Shown here: positions 18,313 to 26,100 of the stretch, in pieces
How positions within the stretch are numbered: the stretch's first letter is position 1
Layout of the letters: every line of letters begins with the position of its first letter
Assembly: GCF_017744445.1 (NCBI RefSeq)
Contig: NZ_JAGIBH010000005.1
Span: forward strand, 1 to 64,000
DNA length: 64,000 bases
DNA from: Caulobacter sp.
Lineage (GTDB): Bacteria > Pseudomonadota > Alphaproteobacteria > Caulobacterales > Caulobacteraceae
Reading direction: 5' to 3'
Position numbers and translations under genes: made by a program
Notes under the pieces: model-generated
What the model saw: the letters and a program-made list of their open reading frames with translations, nothing else
Databases searched by the model: none
What the model was told of the DNA's origin: nothing

Positions 18313-19140
18313 TTACGACTTCTTGGCGTAGTAGGTTTCTGCCTCGCCGGGGAAGCTGCGATCCTTCACGTCCCGCGCGTAATCTGCGGCGGCGCGAGTG
18401 ATCTCACCCTTCAGGTCGGCGTAGCGGCGCACGAACTTGGGGGTCCAGTCGAATAGGCCCAGCATGTCGTCGGTGACCAGGATCTGGCCATCGCAGCCGG
18501 CCGAGGCCCCGATGCCGATGGTGGGCGCATCGATGGCGGCGGTGATCTCACGGGCCAGGCTCTCGGCCACGCCCTCGACCACCACGGCGAAGGCGCCGGC
18601 GTCGGCGGTGGCCTTGGCCTCCTCCAAGATCCGCTCGCGCTCGGCGGCGTCCTTGCCCTTGGCCTTGAAGCCGCCGTCGACCAGCACCGCCTGCGGGCGC
18701 AGGCCGACATGGCCCATGACCGGCACGCCGCGCTGGGTCAGGTAGCGGATGGTGTCGGGCACCGTGGGGCCGCTCTCGACCTTCACGGCCTGGGCCCCGG
18801 TCTCCTTCATGATCCGCACGGCGTTGGCGTAGGCCTCTTCCTGCGAGCCCTCGTACGAGCCGAAGGGCATGTCGATCACGACCATGGCCCGCCTGGAGCC
18901 GCGCATGACTGCCTGGCCGTGCAGGATCATCATCTCAAGCGTTACGCCGACGGTGTTGGGCAGGCCGTGCACGACCATGCCGACCGAATCCCCCACCAGC
19001 AGCAGGTCGCAGGACTCGTCCAGGGCCGCCGCGACGGGCGCGGTATAGGCGGTGAGGCAGACGACCGGCACGCCGCCCTTGCGGCTGGCGATATCGGGGG
19101 CGGCCAGACGGCGGACCGTCTCTTCACGATGGGCGGACAC
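18313..19140 (-). CDS. panB: 3-methyl-2-oxobutanoate hydroxymethyltransferase
   Basis: 275 residues. Transfers a hydroxymethyl group from methylene-tetrahydrofolate to ketoisovalerate to make ketopantoate, the first committed step of pantothenate and CoA synthesis. A TIM-barrel enzyme with metal-binding [32 protein letters not shown] (substrate Lys/Glu region), [10 protein letters not shown] and [20 protein letters not shown]. The GTG at 19140 gives the normal N-terminus ([17 protein letters not shown]). panC is not adjacent. Confidence 0.95.
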   Translation of the reverse strand: MSAHREETVRRLAAPDIASRKGGVPVVCLTAYTAPVAAALDESCDLLLVGDSVGMVVHGLPNTVGVTLEMMILHGQAVMRGSRRAMVVIDMPFGSYEGSQEEAYANAVRIMKETGAQAVKVESGPTVPDTIRYLTQRGVPVMGHVGLRPQAVLVDGGFKAKGKDAAERERILEEAKATADAGAFAVVVEGVAESLAREITAAIDAPTIGIGASAGCDGQILVTDDMLGLFDWTPKFVRRYADLKGEITRAAADYARDVKDRSFPGEAETYYAKKS

Positions 19141-19270
19141 GGGGCGAACCCTCCCTAGACGCTTTTCGGGCGCCGTTTGTGGGCCGGATCGCGCCGCACC
19201 GCAACATGAACGCATTCTCTGGCGCGTGGCGGACGCCAAAACCGGCGTCCACTTTTGGCTGCCACGCTTG

Positions 19271-19654
19271 CTACAGGTCCTCGACCGCCCGCGTCACAGC
19301 AAACGCCAGGGCCAGCACCGCCAGACCGGCCGCCAACCACAGGGCTTCGCCGCTGGCCGGCGCGCCGGTCAGCAGGCCATTGAACTTGGCCACGCCGGCG
19401 TCGATCTCGGTCTGCAGGTTGTGGCCGCTGTTGCGCGACAGCTGTGAGATCTCGCTGGAGAACCGGCTGCTGAGGATCTGGAACGCCGCGAAGAGACCGG
19501 CGGCCGTGCCGGCCAGGCCGATGAACAGCCGCCGCATCGCCCAGCCGCGATCCAGCTTGGAGGCCACCTCCGCATTGAAGAACGCCGCGTCCGGGAACGA
19601 AGGCGCTTCGGAGAACATGCGGCTCAGTTGGGCTTCGAAATCGGGTTCAGCCAT
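19271..19654 (-). CDS. Small membrane protein downstream of ECF sigma factor (candidate anti-sigma)
   Basis: 127 residues. About 40 cytoplasmic residues ([32 protein letters not shown]), a membrane span (about 46-63), a periplasmic stretch with [19 protein letters not shown], and a second span near the C-terminus. The start follows GGAGGG and overlaps the sigma-factor stop by 8 bases. Its first 45 residues align with the protein at 20783-21091, which also follows an ECF sigma gene. Position and topology suggest an anti-sigma factor, but no zinc HxxxCxxC motif is present. Confidence 0.7.
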   Translation of the reverse strand: MAEPDFEAQLSRMFSEAPSFPDAAFFNAEVASKLDRGWAMRRLFIGLAGTAAGLFAAFQILSSRFSSEISQLSRNSGHNLQTEIDAGVAKFNGLLTGAPASGEALWLAAGLAVLALAFAVTRAVEDL

Positions 19655-20228
19655 GGGCTTCCCTCCTCGTCCCTTCCTCTGGTCGGGCGAGCTTCGCCCG
19701 AAGTTTGTCCAAACCACGTTTGACATGGGATTTGACCGTGCCGATCGGGATGTTCAAGGCTTCGGCCGCCTCGGCGTGAGACCAGTCGGCCCCGTAGCAG
19801 AGGGAAACGCACAGGCGCTCCCCGCGAGACAGCGTCTTCAGCGCCTCATCGAGGTCGATCCGGCTGGCCGCCGCGCCGTCCCCTGACGCGTCACGGACCG
19901 TGATCTCCTCGACCGGCTCCACGGTGTCCGAAAAGATCAGACGCGCCTCGCGCTTGACCTTCTTCAGATAGAGCCGCGCGGCGATCTTCTTGATCCAGGC
20001 GCCGAAGGCCCCCTCGCCCCGGAACTCCGCCACCTGTTCGAAACCGGTGATGAAGGCGTCCTGGGCCAGGTCGTCGGCCGTGGCGCTGTCGGCGCCCAGG
20101 CGCCTCAAGAGACCCCGAACGGCCGAGCCGTGCCGACGCACCAGCTCTCCATAGGCGCGCCGGTCACCCGCCGCCGCGAGGGCGGCGAGTTCGACGTCGT
20201 GACCGGTTGGCGGGCGATCCATGCCCAT
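19647..20228 (-). CDS. ECF-type RNA polymerase sigma factor
   Basis: 193 residues. Sigma region 2 is at about 30-95 (RRHGSAVRGLLRRLGADSATADDLAQDAFITGFE, then GAFGAWIKKIAARLYLKK) and region 4 at about 130-180 (SRGERLCVSLCYGADWSHAEAAEALNIPIGTVKSHVKRG). There are no regions 1 or 3, so it is an extracytoplasmic-function sigma factor. The ATG at 20228 is 10 bases after GGGAGGGG. It is preceded by the DUF6249-like gene and overlaps its putative anti-sigma. Confidence 0.9.
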   Translation of the reverse strand: MGMDRPPTGHDVELAALAAAGDRRAYGELVRRHGSAVRGLLRRLGADSATADDLAQDAFITGFEQVAEFRGEGAFGAWIKKIAARLYLKKVKREARLIFSDTVEPVEEITVRDASGDGAAASRIDLDEALKTLSRGERLCVSLCYGADWSHAEAAEALNIPIGTVKSHVKRGLDKLRAKLARPEEGTRREAHG

Positions 20229-20258
20229 CGACTTCAAGCCCCTCCCAAGGCTTTCCGC

Positions 20259-20651
20259 TTAGACCCGCGGTTCCTTGTTCGGATTGAAGAAGCTGAGAAC
20301 GATCAGCGCCAGGCCGATCATGCCCGGGATCATGGCGATGCCCAGCAGCGGGTGGAACGCGTCACGCTCCTCGAAGCCGATCATCGTGCCCAGGCCCGCC
20401 AGGCCCAGGCCCACGGCAAGCCAGATGACGCCCGAGCGCAGGTCGCGCAGCGCGGTGGCCGGCTGGCGGACGTCCTTGGTGATGGCGTCGATCAGCTCTT
20501 GCGGCAGGGCCTGGCCCTTATCGATGGCCGAGCGGATGGTCGCTTGCATTTCCTTGCGCTCACGGCTCTTGAGGTAGGCGGGAATGACGACGATGGCGAT
20601 CACCATCAGGAACGGCATGGCCACGGCGGTCAGCGGGATCAGGTCTTCCAT
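20259..20651 (-). CDS. DUF6249-like small membrane protein
   Basis: 130 residues. One N-terminal span, a charged segment (SRERKEMQATIRSAIDKGQALPQELIDAI), then two further spans. This layout, including the R-x-E...G-x-x-x-P-x-E-L block, recurs in the proteins at 21603-22019 and 22029-22208. It precedes the ECF sigma gene by 30 bases on the same strand, so it is probably in the same operon. Function unknown. Confidence 0.75.
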   Translation of the reverse strand: MEDLIPLTAVAMPFLMVIAIVVIPAYLKSRERKEMQATIRSAIDKGQALPQELIDAITKDVRQPATALRDLRSGVIWLAVGLGLAGLGTMIGFEERDAFHPLLGIAMIPGMIGLALIVLSFFNPNKEPRV

Positions 20652-20760
20652 TTGAAACCCTCCAGGTCAGTGTTTGCGACGACGCCCCCGCGCCGCCTTC
20701 ACTGGTAAGAGGACTTCACGGCCTCGTTTGGAGGCGCCCGTCCGCATGAAACTTTCGTAA

Positions 20761-20778
20761 GGCCGAAACTAACCGGCC
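20761..20778 (-). terminator. Short hairpin behind the second ECF cassette, with a repeated decamer
   Basis: GGCCG/CGGCC arms with an 8-base loop lie directly after the stop of the 102-residue gene. The decamer AAACTAACCG occurs twice, once in this loop region and once across the stop codon, 16 bases apart. No T tract, so a weak terminator call. Confidence 0.3.
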
Positions 20779-20782
20779 AAAA

Positions 20783-21091
20783 CTAACCGATCGAGAGGCC
20801 CAGGCGACGCCATACGCCGGGACCGCCGATCATCAACACGGCTGCGACGAAGGCGACCAAGGCGGCGACCGGGGCCAGCAAGGGCGGGATGGTTCGCACG
20901 GCCAGGTTCAGCACCGGCGAACAGGCCCACATCACCAGGCCGATCACGACCGCACCGGCCGCCCAGGCCGTCAGGCGGTCGAAGAACACCTGGCGCTCGA
21001 TGCGCTGGATCACCTCGGCGGTGAAAAGATCGGCGCGGCTCTGCTTGGGGGTCTCCCCCAGGAAGGCCGAAAGTTGATCGTCCAGGTTCAT
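20783..21091 (-). CDS. Small membrane protein downstream of the second ECF sigma factor (candidate anti-sigma)
   Basis: 102 residues. A cytoplasmic N-terminus (NLDDQLSAFLGETPKQSRADLFTAEVIQRIERQ) is followed by two membrane spans. It overlaps the sigma-factor stop by 4 bases (ATGA). The N-terminus matches the protein at 19271-19654 in length, in the xxQLSxxxxExP start and in the F-x-A-E-V...R block, so the two are paralogues. Role inferred from gene order. Confidence 0.7.
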   Translation of the reverse strand: MNLDDQLSAFLGETPKQSRADLFTAEVIQRIERQVFFDRLTAWAAGAVVIGLVMWACSPVLNLAVRTIPPLLAPVAALVAFVAAVLMIGGPGVWRRLGLSIG

Positions 21092-21603
21092 CGCGAACCT
21101 CCCATAACCTGCAGCAGCCTCTCCCGGCCGCGGGTAACATGCGATTTGACCGTGCCCAGGGGAAGCCCCAGAGCCTCGGAGACCTCGGCGTGAGACCAGC
21201 CCTGCCCCAGGCACAGGGTGACGCAGGCGCGTTGGTCCTCGGGAAGCGTCGCCAGGGCCGTCTCGAGGGCCATGCGGTCCTCAGGCCCGACCTCGGCGGC
21301 GGTCTCCAGCTCCTGCTCGCCCCGCCAGGCCTCGTCGCGGGCGGCCGCGCGCTGGGCGCCGCGCCGCTGCGACAGAGCCTTCTTCCAGGCCACGCCATAG
21401 AGCCAGGCCCGAAAGCCCTCGTCCTCACGCAGCTTGGGAAGCCCCGCCCAGGCCGCTACGAAGGCCTCCTGGGCGATGTCGTCGGCGTCGATCCAGCCGC
21501 TCTTGCGCAGGAAGCCCCGCAACGGCTTCTCATGGATCGCCACCAGTCGGGCGAAAGCAGTCTGGGACCCCGCGCGCGCCTGTTTGACAAGCGCGGCGTC
21601 CAT
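21088..21603 (-). CDS. ECF-type RNA polymerase sigma factor
   Basis: 171 residues. Region 2: FARLVAIHEKPLRGFLRKSGWIDADDIAQEAFVAAWAGLP, then FRAWLYGVAWKKALSQRRG. Region 4: LPEDQRACVTLCLGQGWSHAEVSEALGLPLGTVKSHVTRGRERLL. It resembles the sigma factor at 19647-20228 in the region 4 wording (WSHAEaxEALxxPxGTVKSHVxRG), consistent with duplication. Its start is fused to the stop of the upstream membrane-protein gene. Confidence 0.9.
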   Translation of the reverse strand: MDAALVKQARAGSQTAFARLVAIHEKPLRGFLRKSGWIDADDIAQEAFVAAWAGLPKLREDEGFRAWLYGVAWKKALSQRRGAQRAAARDEAWRGEQELETAAEVGPEDRMALETALATLPEDQRACVTLCLGQGWSHAEVSEALGLPLGTVKSHVTRGRERLLQVMGGSR

Positions 21604-22019
21604 CAGACGGTCGGTCCGTTCCGATCGATCAGCACCTGCACCAGCGTCGCCGCGGCCAGAGCGCCCAGCACGAAGGCCACGATCACGAAGGCCTCGCCCG
21701 CACCGTACATGTTGGTAGCGGCCGCCACGGCGAAGCCTGAGGCCAGCAGGCCAAACAGCACCACCTGGTACCAGCTGCGCTCGCGGCGACGGCGATAGCG
21801 CGGACGCTCGTCGCGGTCGTCGTCGTCACCGTGCCAGCGCTTGTTGAGCTTGCTTAGCAGCTCGGGCGGCGGCTCGCGGCCGGAGGCCGCATAGGTCTTG
21901 ATCAGATCCAGCGTCTCGCGGTTGGCGCGGTAAGACAACCAGCTCTGCCAGGCGCCGAAAATGAACCAGCTGAGCGGAAAGATCAGCCACCAGAACTGGC
22001 GAAACAGGTCCTCGGACAT
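21603..22019 (-). CDS. Small membrane protein, DUF6249-like, in the second ECF cassette
   Basis: 138 residues. The N-terminal span is Trp/Phe-rich (SEDLFRQFWWLIFPLSWFIFG), followed by RANRETLDLIKTYAASGREPPPELLSKL, a very charged DDDDRDERPRYRRRRER linker and two C-terminal spans. The first 56 residues are closely repeated in the 59-residue protein encoded next to it. Likely in one operon with the sigma factor that follows. Confidence 0.75.
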   Translation of the reverse strand: MSEDLFRQFWWLIFPLSWFIFGAWQSWLSYRANRETLDLIKTYAASGREPPPELLSKLNKRWHGDDDDRDERPRYRRRRERSWYQVVLFGLLASGFAVAAATNMYGAGEAFVIVAFVLGALAAATLVQVLIDRNGPTV

Positions 22020-22028
22020 TGGGTCCCC

Positions 22029-22208
22029 CTAGCGCTGCAGCTGGGCCAGCAGATAGGCCGGCGGCTCACGGCCGCTTTCGGCCAGCTCGCGCAGGGCCTG
22101 CATCGTCTCGCGACGAGCGCGGTCCTTCAGCCAGGCGCGGAAACCGGTCAGCGCCATCGCCGACATCGGAAACAGCAGCCACCAGAAATCACGGAACAGG
22201 TCAGCCAT
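22029..22208 (-). CDS. 59-residue membrane miniprotein, paralogue of the next gene's N-terminus
   Basis: ATG at 22208 (CAT on the plus strand) to TAG at 22029. The product starts MADLFRDFWWLLFPMSAMAL, then FRAWLKDRARRETMQAL and ends SGREPPAYLLAQLQR. It has one membrane span and the same R-R-E-T...SGREPP block as the neighbour at 21603-22019, with a nine-base gap between the genes. Conservation of this pattern makes it a real gene despite its size. It looks like a DUF6249-like N-terminal module on its own. Confidence 0.75.
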   Translation of the reverse strand: MADLFRDFWWLLFPMSAMALTGFRAWLKDRARRETMQALRELAESGREPPAYLLAQLQR

Positions 22209-22255
22209 CGGTCGATCCCTTCGATCAGCGGCGCGATCTCTCGCGCTTTCGAAGG

Positions 22256-22924
22256 TTAGTCGCCGCCGACCGCCACCTTGGATGCGCCGACATACGAAAT
22301 AATTTCGGACATCGTGCTGAAGGACACCGTGGGCTGGTGCTGAGCCAGGATCGAGGGCTTGGCGTAGCCCCAGTTGACGGCCCCGCAGTCCAGGCCCACC
22401 GCGCGGGCGGCCTCGATGTCGCGGGTCTCGTCGCCGATGCAGATGATCTTGTCGCGGGACACGCCCTGGCGGGTCACCTGCTTGAACTTGCGGGCCTTGC
22501 CGAACAGCGACGCGCCGCAGGCATAGAGGCTGATCAGGTTGCCCAGCTCCTCGCCCAGCACGCGGCGGATCACCGCCTCGCTGTTGGAGCTGACCACGGC
22601 GATCTTCACGCCCGCCGCGTTCAGGGCGCGCAGCATCTTGGCGGTCTCGGGGAACAGCGGAATCGTGTGGGCGTCAGCGGCCATCAGCTTCTTGCCGGCA
22701 CGCGCGATCAGCGGGAGTTTCCAGGGCGAGACGCCCAGATAACGGATGACCTCGCGCGTGCTGCGGCCGCGCAGCATCTCGATCTCATCGTCGGTGACGG
22801 TCTTGAAGCCATAGCGGCGCGCCATCGGATTGACGGCTCGCATCATCCACGCCGCGCTGTCGGCCAGCGTGCCGTCGAAGTCGAAAATGACCAGTTCGTA
22901 CCGCGAGACGGCGTACTCCCCCAC
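22256..22924 (-). CDS. HAD family hydrolase (phosphoglycolate phosphatase-like)
   Basis: 222 residues. HAD motif I is FDFDGTLADS (nucleophile and acid Asp), motif II IAVVSSNSE, motif III Lys in the GKARKFKQV region, and motif IV GDETRDIEAARAVG. A helical cap lies between I and II, as in subfamily I phosphatases such as Gph. The GTG at 22924 is chosen because GGTGGGGG lies upstream and it leaves a short lead before motif I. The substrate cannot be told. Confidence 0.85.
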   Translation of the reverse strand: MGEYAVSRYELVIFDFDGTLADSAAWMMRAVNPMARRYGFKTVTDDEIEMLRGRSTREVIRYLGVSPWKLPLIARAGKKLMAADAHTIPLFPETAKMLRALNAAGVKIAVVSSNSEAVIRRVLGEELGNLISLYACGASLFGKARKFKQVTRQGVSRDKIICIGDETRDIEAARAVGLDCGAVNWGYAKPSILAQHQPTVSFSTMSEIISYVGASKVAVGGD

Positions 22925-23049
22925 GCGCCTAAGCCCCCACCTTGAGTCCGTTCCACCCGGACGCTCCGTCCAGTGATAGACTGATCCCTCGTGAGTTGTC
23001 GTCTTAAACTTCGCTTGGAAGGCGACAAAACCCGTGGGCAATTCGCGGC

Positions 23050-23397
23050 TTAGCTTATCGCGTTCTCGTAGATATCCGGCTTGAAGCCCACCAGCCGACG
23101 TTCGCCCAGGTCCAGCACCGGACGCTTGATCATCGACGGCTGGGCCAGCATCAGGCCGATCGCCTTGTCGGCGTCCAGGTTCTGCTTGTCGGCCTCATCC
23201 AGCTTGCGAAAGGTCGTGCCGGAGCGGTTCAGGATGACCTCCCAGCCGTGCTCCTTGACCCAGCCTTCCAGCGTGGCGCGGTCGATGCCGGCGGTCTTGT
23301 AGTCGTGGAAAGCATAGGCCTGCCCGCGATCTTCCAGCCATTTCCGGGCCTTGGCGACCGTGTCGCAGTTCTTGATGCCGTACATCGTGGCGGTCAT
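23050..23397 (-). CDS. ArsC/Spx family protein (YffB-like reductase)
   Basis: 115 residues. A thioredoxin-like fold beginning TATMYGIKNCDTVAKARKWLE, with a single Cys (C11) at the active site, and the family's RSGTTFRKLDEADK and MLAQPSMIKRPVL segments. This is the YffB subgroup of ArsC/Spx proteins, thought to be glutathione-dependent thiol reductases rather than true arsenate reductases. The ATG at 23397 is 8 bases after AGGAG; a TTG two codons upstream is less likely. Confidence 0.88.
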   Translation of the reverse strand: MTATMYGIKNCDTVAKARKWLEDRGQAYAFHDYKTAGIDRATLEGWVKEHGWEVILNRSGTTFRKLDEADKQNLDADKAIGLMLAQPSMIKRPVLDLGERRLVGFKPDIYENAIS

Positions 23398-23492
23398 GGC
23401 CAAAGCTCCTGAGCGGACGCGAATCCGCGCCTTCCCCCTGCCCTAGCCGAGCCGACCGCTTGACGGCTAGCGCGATCAAATCCATAACCAGA

Positions 23493-23506
23493 TCATTACA
23501 TAATGA
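23493..23506. promoter_or_regulatory. Dyad upstream of the ArsR gene (probable autoregulatory operator)
   Basis: TCATTA-CA-TAATGA: perfect 6-bp arms in an AT-rich patch 12 bases before the ATG at 23518. ArsR-family repressors usually bind such AT-rich dyads over their own promoter. Confidence 0.5.
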
Positions 23507-23517
23507 GTACGTTATAG

Positions 23518-23871
23518 ATGAGCCTCGCCGCCGCCCGCCTCGACACCACCTTCGCCGCCCTGGCCGACCCGACCCGTCGCGCGATCATCGTCCGGCTGGC
23601 CCAAGGCCCAGCCTCCGTCGGCGAGCTGGCCCAGCCGTTCGCCATGAGCCAGCCGGCCATCTCCCGCCACCTGAAGGTGCTGGAGACCGCCGGCCTGATC
23701 TCGGGCGGCAAGGACGCCCAGCGCCGGCCGCGCCGGCTGGAGGCTCAACCGCTGGCCGAGGCCACCGCCTTCCTGGAGGCCTTCCGGGCCTTCTGGGAAA
23801 CCCGCTTCACCGAACTCGACCAGGTCCTCGAGGACCTGAAGGCCCAAACAAACGAAGGAGACGTCCCATGA
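23518..23871 (+). CDS. ArsR/SmtB family transcriptional regulator
   Basis: 117 residues. Winged helix: FAALADPTRRAIIVRLAQGPASVGELAQPFAMSQPAISRHLKVLETAGLI. No metal-binding Cys pair is present, so it belongs to the metal-independent SdpR/YP-type branch commonly paired with SRPBCC proteins. Overlaps the next gene by 4 bases (ATGA), so both are made together. Confidence 0.9.
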   Translation: MSLAAARLDTTFAALADPTRRAIIVRLAQGPASVGELAQPFAMSQPAISRHLKVLETAGLISGGKDAQRRPRRLEAQPLAEATAFLEAFRAFWETRFTELDQVLEDLKAQTNEGDVP

Positions 23872-24353
23872 CCAAGCTGATCGTCACCCAGTCCGGCGAC
23901 CGCGACCTGATCGTCACCCGCGTGTTCAACGCACCGCGCGCCCTGGTCTTCAAGGCCTTGGCCGAGCCGGCCCTGGTGCAGCGCTGGATGCTGGGCCCGC
24001 CCGGCTGGACCATGCCCGTCTGCGAAATTGACCTGCGTCCGGGCGGCAAGTTCCGCTACGTCTGGCGCAACACGGCCGGCGTCGACATGGGCATGGGCGG
24101 GACCTATCTCGAGGTCGAGCCGCCCGCCCGCACCGTCCACGAGGAGATCTTCGAAGAGGACTGGACCGGCGGCCGCACGCGGATCACCACCTTGCTGGCC
24201 GAGGTCGGCGGCATCACCACCATGACCATGACGATCGAATACGCTTCGCCCGAGGGCCGCGCCCAGGCCCTGGCGACGCCGATGCTGGACGGCATGGAGT
24301 CGGGCTACAGCACCCTGGATACGCTGCTGGAGGCAATGTCTCAGCCGGCCTGA
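23868..24353 (+). CDS. SRPBCC (AHSA1/START-like) domain protein
   Basis: 161 residues. Starts at the ATG overlapping the ArsR stop. The AHSA1-like START fold is clear from VFNAPRALVFKALAEPALVQRWM, GPPGWTMPVCEIDLRPGGKF, EIFEEDW and a C-terminal helix ending in GMESGYSTLDTLLE. These single-domain proteins bind hydrophobic ligands in a cavity and are typically regulated by the adjacent ArsR protein. Convergent with the alkylation-repair gene, overlapping 13 bases at the 3' ends. Confidence 0.88.
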   Translation: MTKLIVTQSGDRDLIVTRVFNAPRALVFKALAEPALVQRWMLGPPGWTMPVCEIDLRPGGKFRYVWRNTAGVDMGMGGTYLEVEPPARTVHEEIFEEDWTGGRTRITTLLAEVGGITTMTMTIEYASPEGRAQALATPMLDGMESGYSTLDTLLEAMSQPA

Positions 24354-25012
24354 GCTTTACGGTTCAACTGACGGACGGCGTCCTTGCCGTTCCAGCGGGC
24401 CGTCGCATTCGGGCTCGCCGCCAATCGAGCGGCGCAGTCCAGGGCGGCGGCCTTCAGGATCGGGCTCTTGCGCGAGCCGATCGCCCGCAGCGCCCAGTTG
24501 ACGCCCTTCTTGACGAAGTTGCGCGGATCGATAGCCGCCGCCTCGATCAGCGGCAGCCGCTCCAGGAACACCTCGTCCGGCAGTTCCTTGCGATGCAGGG
24601 CCACGCTGGCCAGCAGGGCGAAGGCGGCGCGCTTGTCGAATTCGCCCTCCAGCGTCGCCCATTGGTCGATCTTGGCCACGGCGTGGGGCGTGCGGTCAAA
24701 GAGGTCGAAGCACAGAGTGTCGGTGACCGCCCAGCTGTCGAACTCGGCCCGCCAGGCGTCCATCTGCTCGGGCGTCACCAACTTTGGATCATCGACCATG
24801 CCAGCCAGCAGCCGGGCCTCGTACCAGCGGGTATCCCACAACGCCTGGGCCAGTTCGTGGTCGCGGCCCAGCCGCTTGGAGAGCTTGCGCAGCTCGCCCA
24901 CCGCCACGCCGAACGCCTTCTCGTAGGTGATCGCGAAGCCCGCCATGCGCTCGCGGTAGCCACCGTCGCCGAGCGCTTCCAGTTCCTGGAGGACCTCGGC
25001 GGCGGTCGTCAT
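24341..25012 (-). CDS. DNA alkylation repair protein (AlkD-like HEAT repeats)
   Basis: 223 residues, all helical. GVAVGELRKLSKRLGRDHELAQALWDTRWYEARLLAGMVDDP and the FDSWAVTDTLC segment are typical of the AlkD/AlkC-type HEAT-repeat glycosylases; NFVKKGVNWALRAIG is another family landmark. AlkD removes bulky cationic N3- and N7-alkyl purines without base flipping. Starts overlapping the stop of the RNA-ligase-like gene (ATGA). Confidence 0.85.
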   Translation of the reverse strand: MTTAAEVLQELEALGDGGYRERMAGFAITYEKAFGVAVGELRKLSKRLGRDHELAQALWDTRWYEARLLAGMVDDPKLVTPEQMDAWRAEFDSWAVTDTLCFDLFDRTPHAVAKIDQWATLEGEFDKRAAFALLASVALHRKELPDEVFLERLPLIEAAAIDPRNFVKKGVNWALRAIGSRKSPILKAAALDCAARLAASPNATARWNGKDAVRQLNRKAQAG

Positions 25013-25590
25013 CAGCCGAAGGTCCACTCGGCCAGGACGATATGCTGGGTCTGGCCCAGCTTGCTCTGGACCAGCACGAAGCGATCGACGGTCCACCGGA
25101 TCGGGTCGATCGCTTGCTCGGGCACGACCTGGCCGTCGTACAGCAGCGTGATATGCGGCAGGAACTGCTTGTCGGGCTTGAGCGCCGCGCCGGCCATCTT
25201 CAGGCCCAGCGTCTTCTGGAAAGCGATCAGCGCCGCGACGCCCTCCCTGCCCTGCAGGGTGAAGGGGTTGTTGCCCGGACGGTTGGCGAAGCTGACCGCC
25301 TTGTCGAACACCACCTCGAACGGCGCGGCCGAGAGCGCGCCGCCGGCCCTCTTACCCTTGGTCACCATGTCATTGGGCAGGCCGACATAGTCGCCCAGGT
25401 GATGCAGGGTGATGTGGAAACGATCGGTCAGCAGAGGCTGGCCGCGCAGGCCGAGAGCCTCCTTCAGGCGGCGGGCCTCACGCGCGATCCGCTCGGCGGT
25501 CTGGGCGTCCGGATACAGCAGGAACATCAGCCGATCGGTCGGCGTGGGCGGGTCGAAGCCCGGCAGGCCCATCTGCAGCGTTTCGGCCAT
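25012..25590 (-). CDS. 2'-5' RNA ligase / cyclic phosphodiesterase (2H) family protein
   Basis: 192 residues. The two HxTx motifs of the 2H phosphoesterase superfamily are present: HITLHHLGD and HITLLYDG. This is the ThpR/LigT family, which in vitro joins or opens 2',5' or 2',3'-cyclic phosphodiester bonds. Physiological substrate unknown. Co-transcribed with the AlkD-like gene. Confidence 0.85.
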   Translation of the reverse strand: MAETLQMGLPGFDPPTPTDRLMFLLYPDAQTAERIAREARRLKEALGLRGQPLLTDRFHITLHHLGDYVGLPNDMVTKGKRAGGALSAAPFEVVFDKAVSFANRPGNNPFTLQGREGVAALIAFQKTLGLKMAGAALKPDKQFLPHITLLYDGQVVPEQAIDPIRWTVDRFVLVQSKLGQTQHIVLAEWTFG

Positions 25591-25662
25591 CCGGCTCCCC
25601 TCGTTGGTCGCCGCCAGGATTACGCCGCTTCGGCTCTCCCTCCAACCATCGCATTACATTTC

Positions 25663-25680
25663 GTTTACGCGCGTAATCGT
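25663..25680. promoter_or_regulatory. BlaI-type operator, distal copy
   Basis: GTTTACGCGCGTAATCGT, with perfect palindrome TTACGCGCGTAA at 25665-25676. It is repeated with one base changed at 25696-25713. BlaI/MecI repressors bind such TTAC-like dyads as dimers. Confidence 0.7.
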
Positions 25681-25695
25681 TGGCTTGACGCGATC

Positions 25696-25713
25696 GTTTA
25701 CGTGCGTAATCGT
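25696..25713. promoter_or_regulatory. BlaI-type operator, proximal copy, overlapping the promoter
   Basis: GTTTACGTGCGTAATCGT; core TTACG-TG-CGTAA at 25698-25709. Its centre is 33 bp (three helical turns) from the distal copy and it lies seven bases before the blaI ATG. A possible -35, TTGACG at 25685-25690, sits between the copies, so occupancy would block initiation. Confidence 0.7.
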
Positions 25714-25719
25714 CGAGGC

Positions 25720-26100
25720 ATGGATACGAACCCGCACCGCATCAGCGCCGCAGAGAGCGAAGTCATGAAGGTCCTGTGGGCCGACAGCCCCAAGGCCGCC
25801 GAGGACGTCGTCGCCATCCTGGCCAAAGACCAGGGCTGGGCCGAGGGCACGGTGAAGACCCTGCTCAATCGCCTGCTGAACAAGGGCGCGATCGCCGCCG
25901 ACAAGGACGGCCGCCGCTTCTTGTATCGCCCCCTGATCGGCCGCGACGACTATGTCGACACCGAAAGCCAAGGCCTGCTGGACCGCCTGTTCGATGGCCG
26001 CTTGGCGCCCTTGGTCAGCCACTTCTCCAAGCGCGAGAAGCTGGCCCCCGAGGATGTCGCCGAACTGCGCCGCCTGCTGGAGAAGCTGGATGACCAGTGA
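25720..26100 (+). CDS. BlaI/MecI/CopY family transcriptional repressor
   Basis: 126 residues. Winged helix ISAAESEVMKVLWADSPKAAEDVVAILAKDQGWAEGTVKTLLNRLLNKGAIAADKDGRRFLYRP is the family's signature. The C-terminal helices mediate dimerisation and, in BlaI, contain the cleavage site. In the classical system the repressor is inactivated when the neighbouring M56 membrane protease is triggered. Overlaps that gene here by 11 bases. Confidence 0.92.
   Translation: MDTNPHRISAAESEVMKVLWADSPKAAEDVVAILAKDQGWAEGTVKTLLNRLLNKGAIAADKDGRRFLYRPLIGRDDYVDTESQGLLDRLFDGRLAPLVSHFSKREKLAPEDVAELRRLLEKLDDQ

Noticed and set aside
23460..23867. An N-terminal extension that would fuse the region of the ArsR gene to the SRPBCC protein in another frame
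   Set aside because: The extension is out of frame with the clear ArsR protein. The SRPBCC protein starts at the ATG at 23868, overlapping the ArsR stop.
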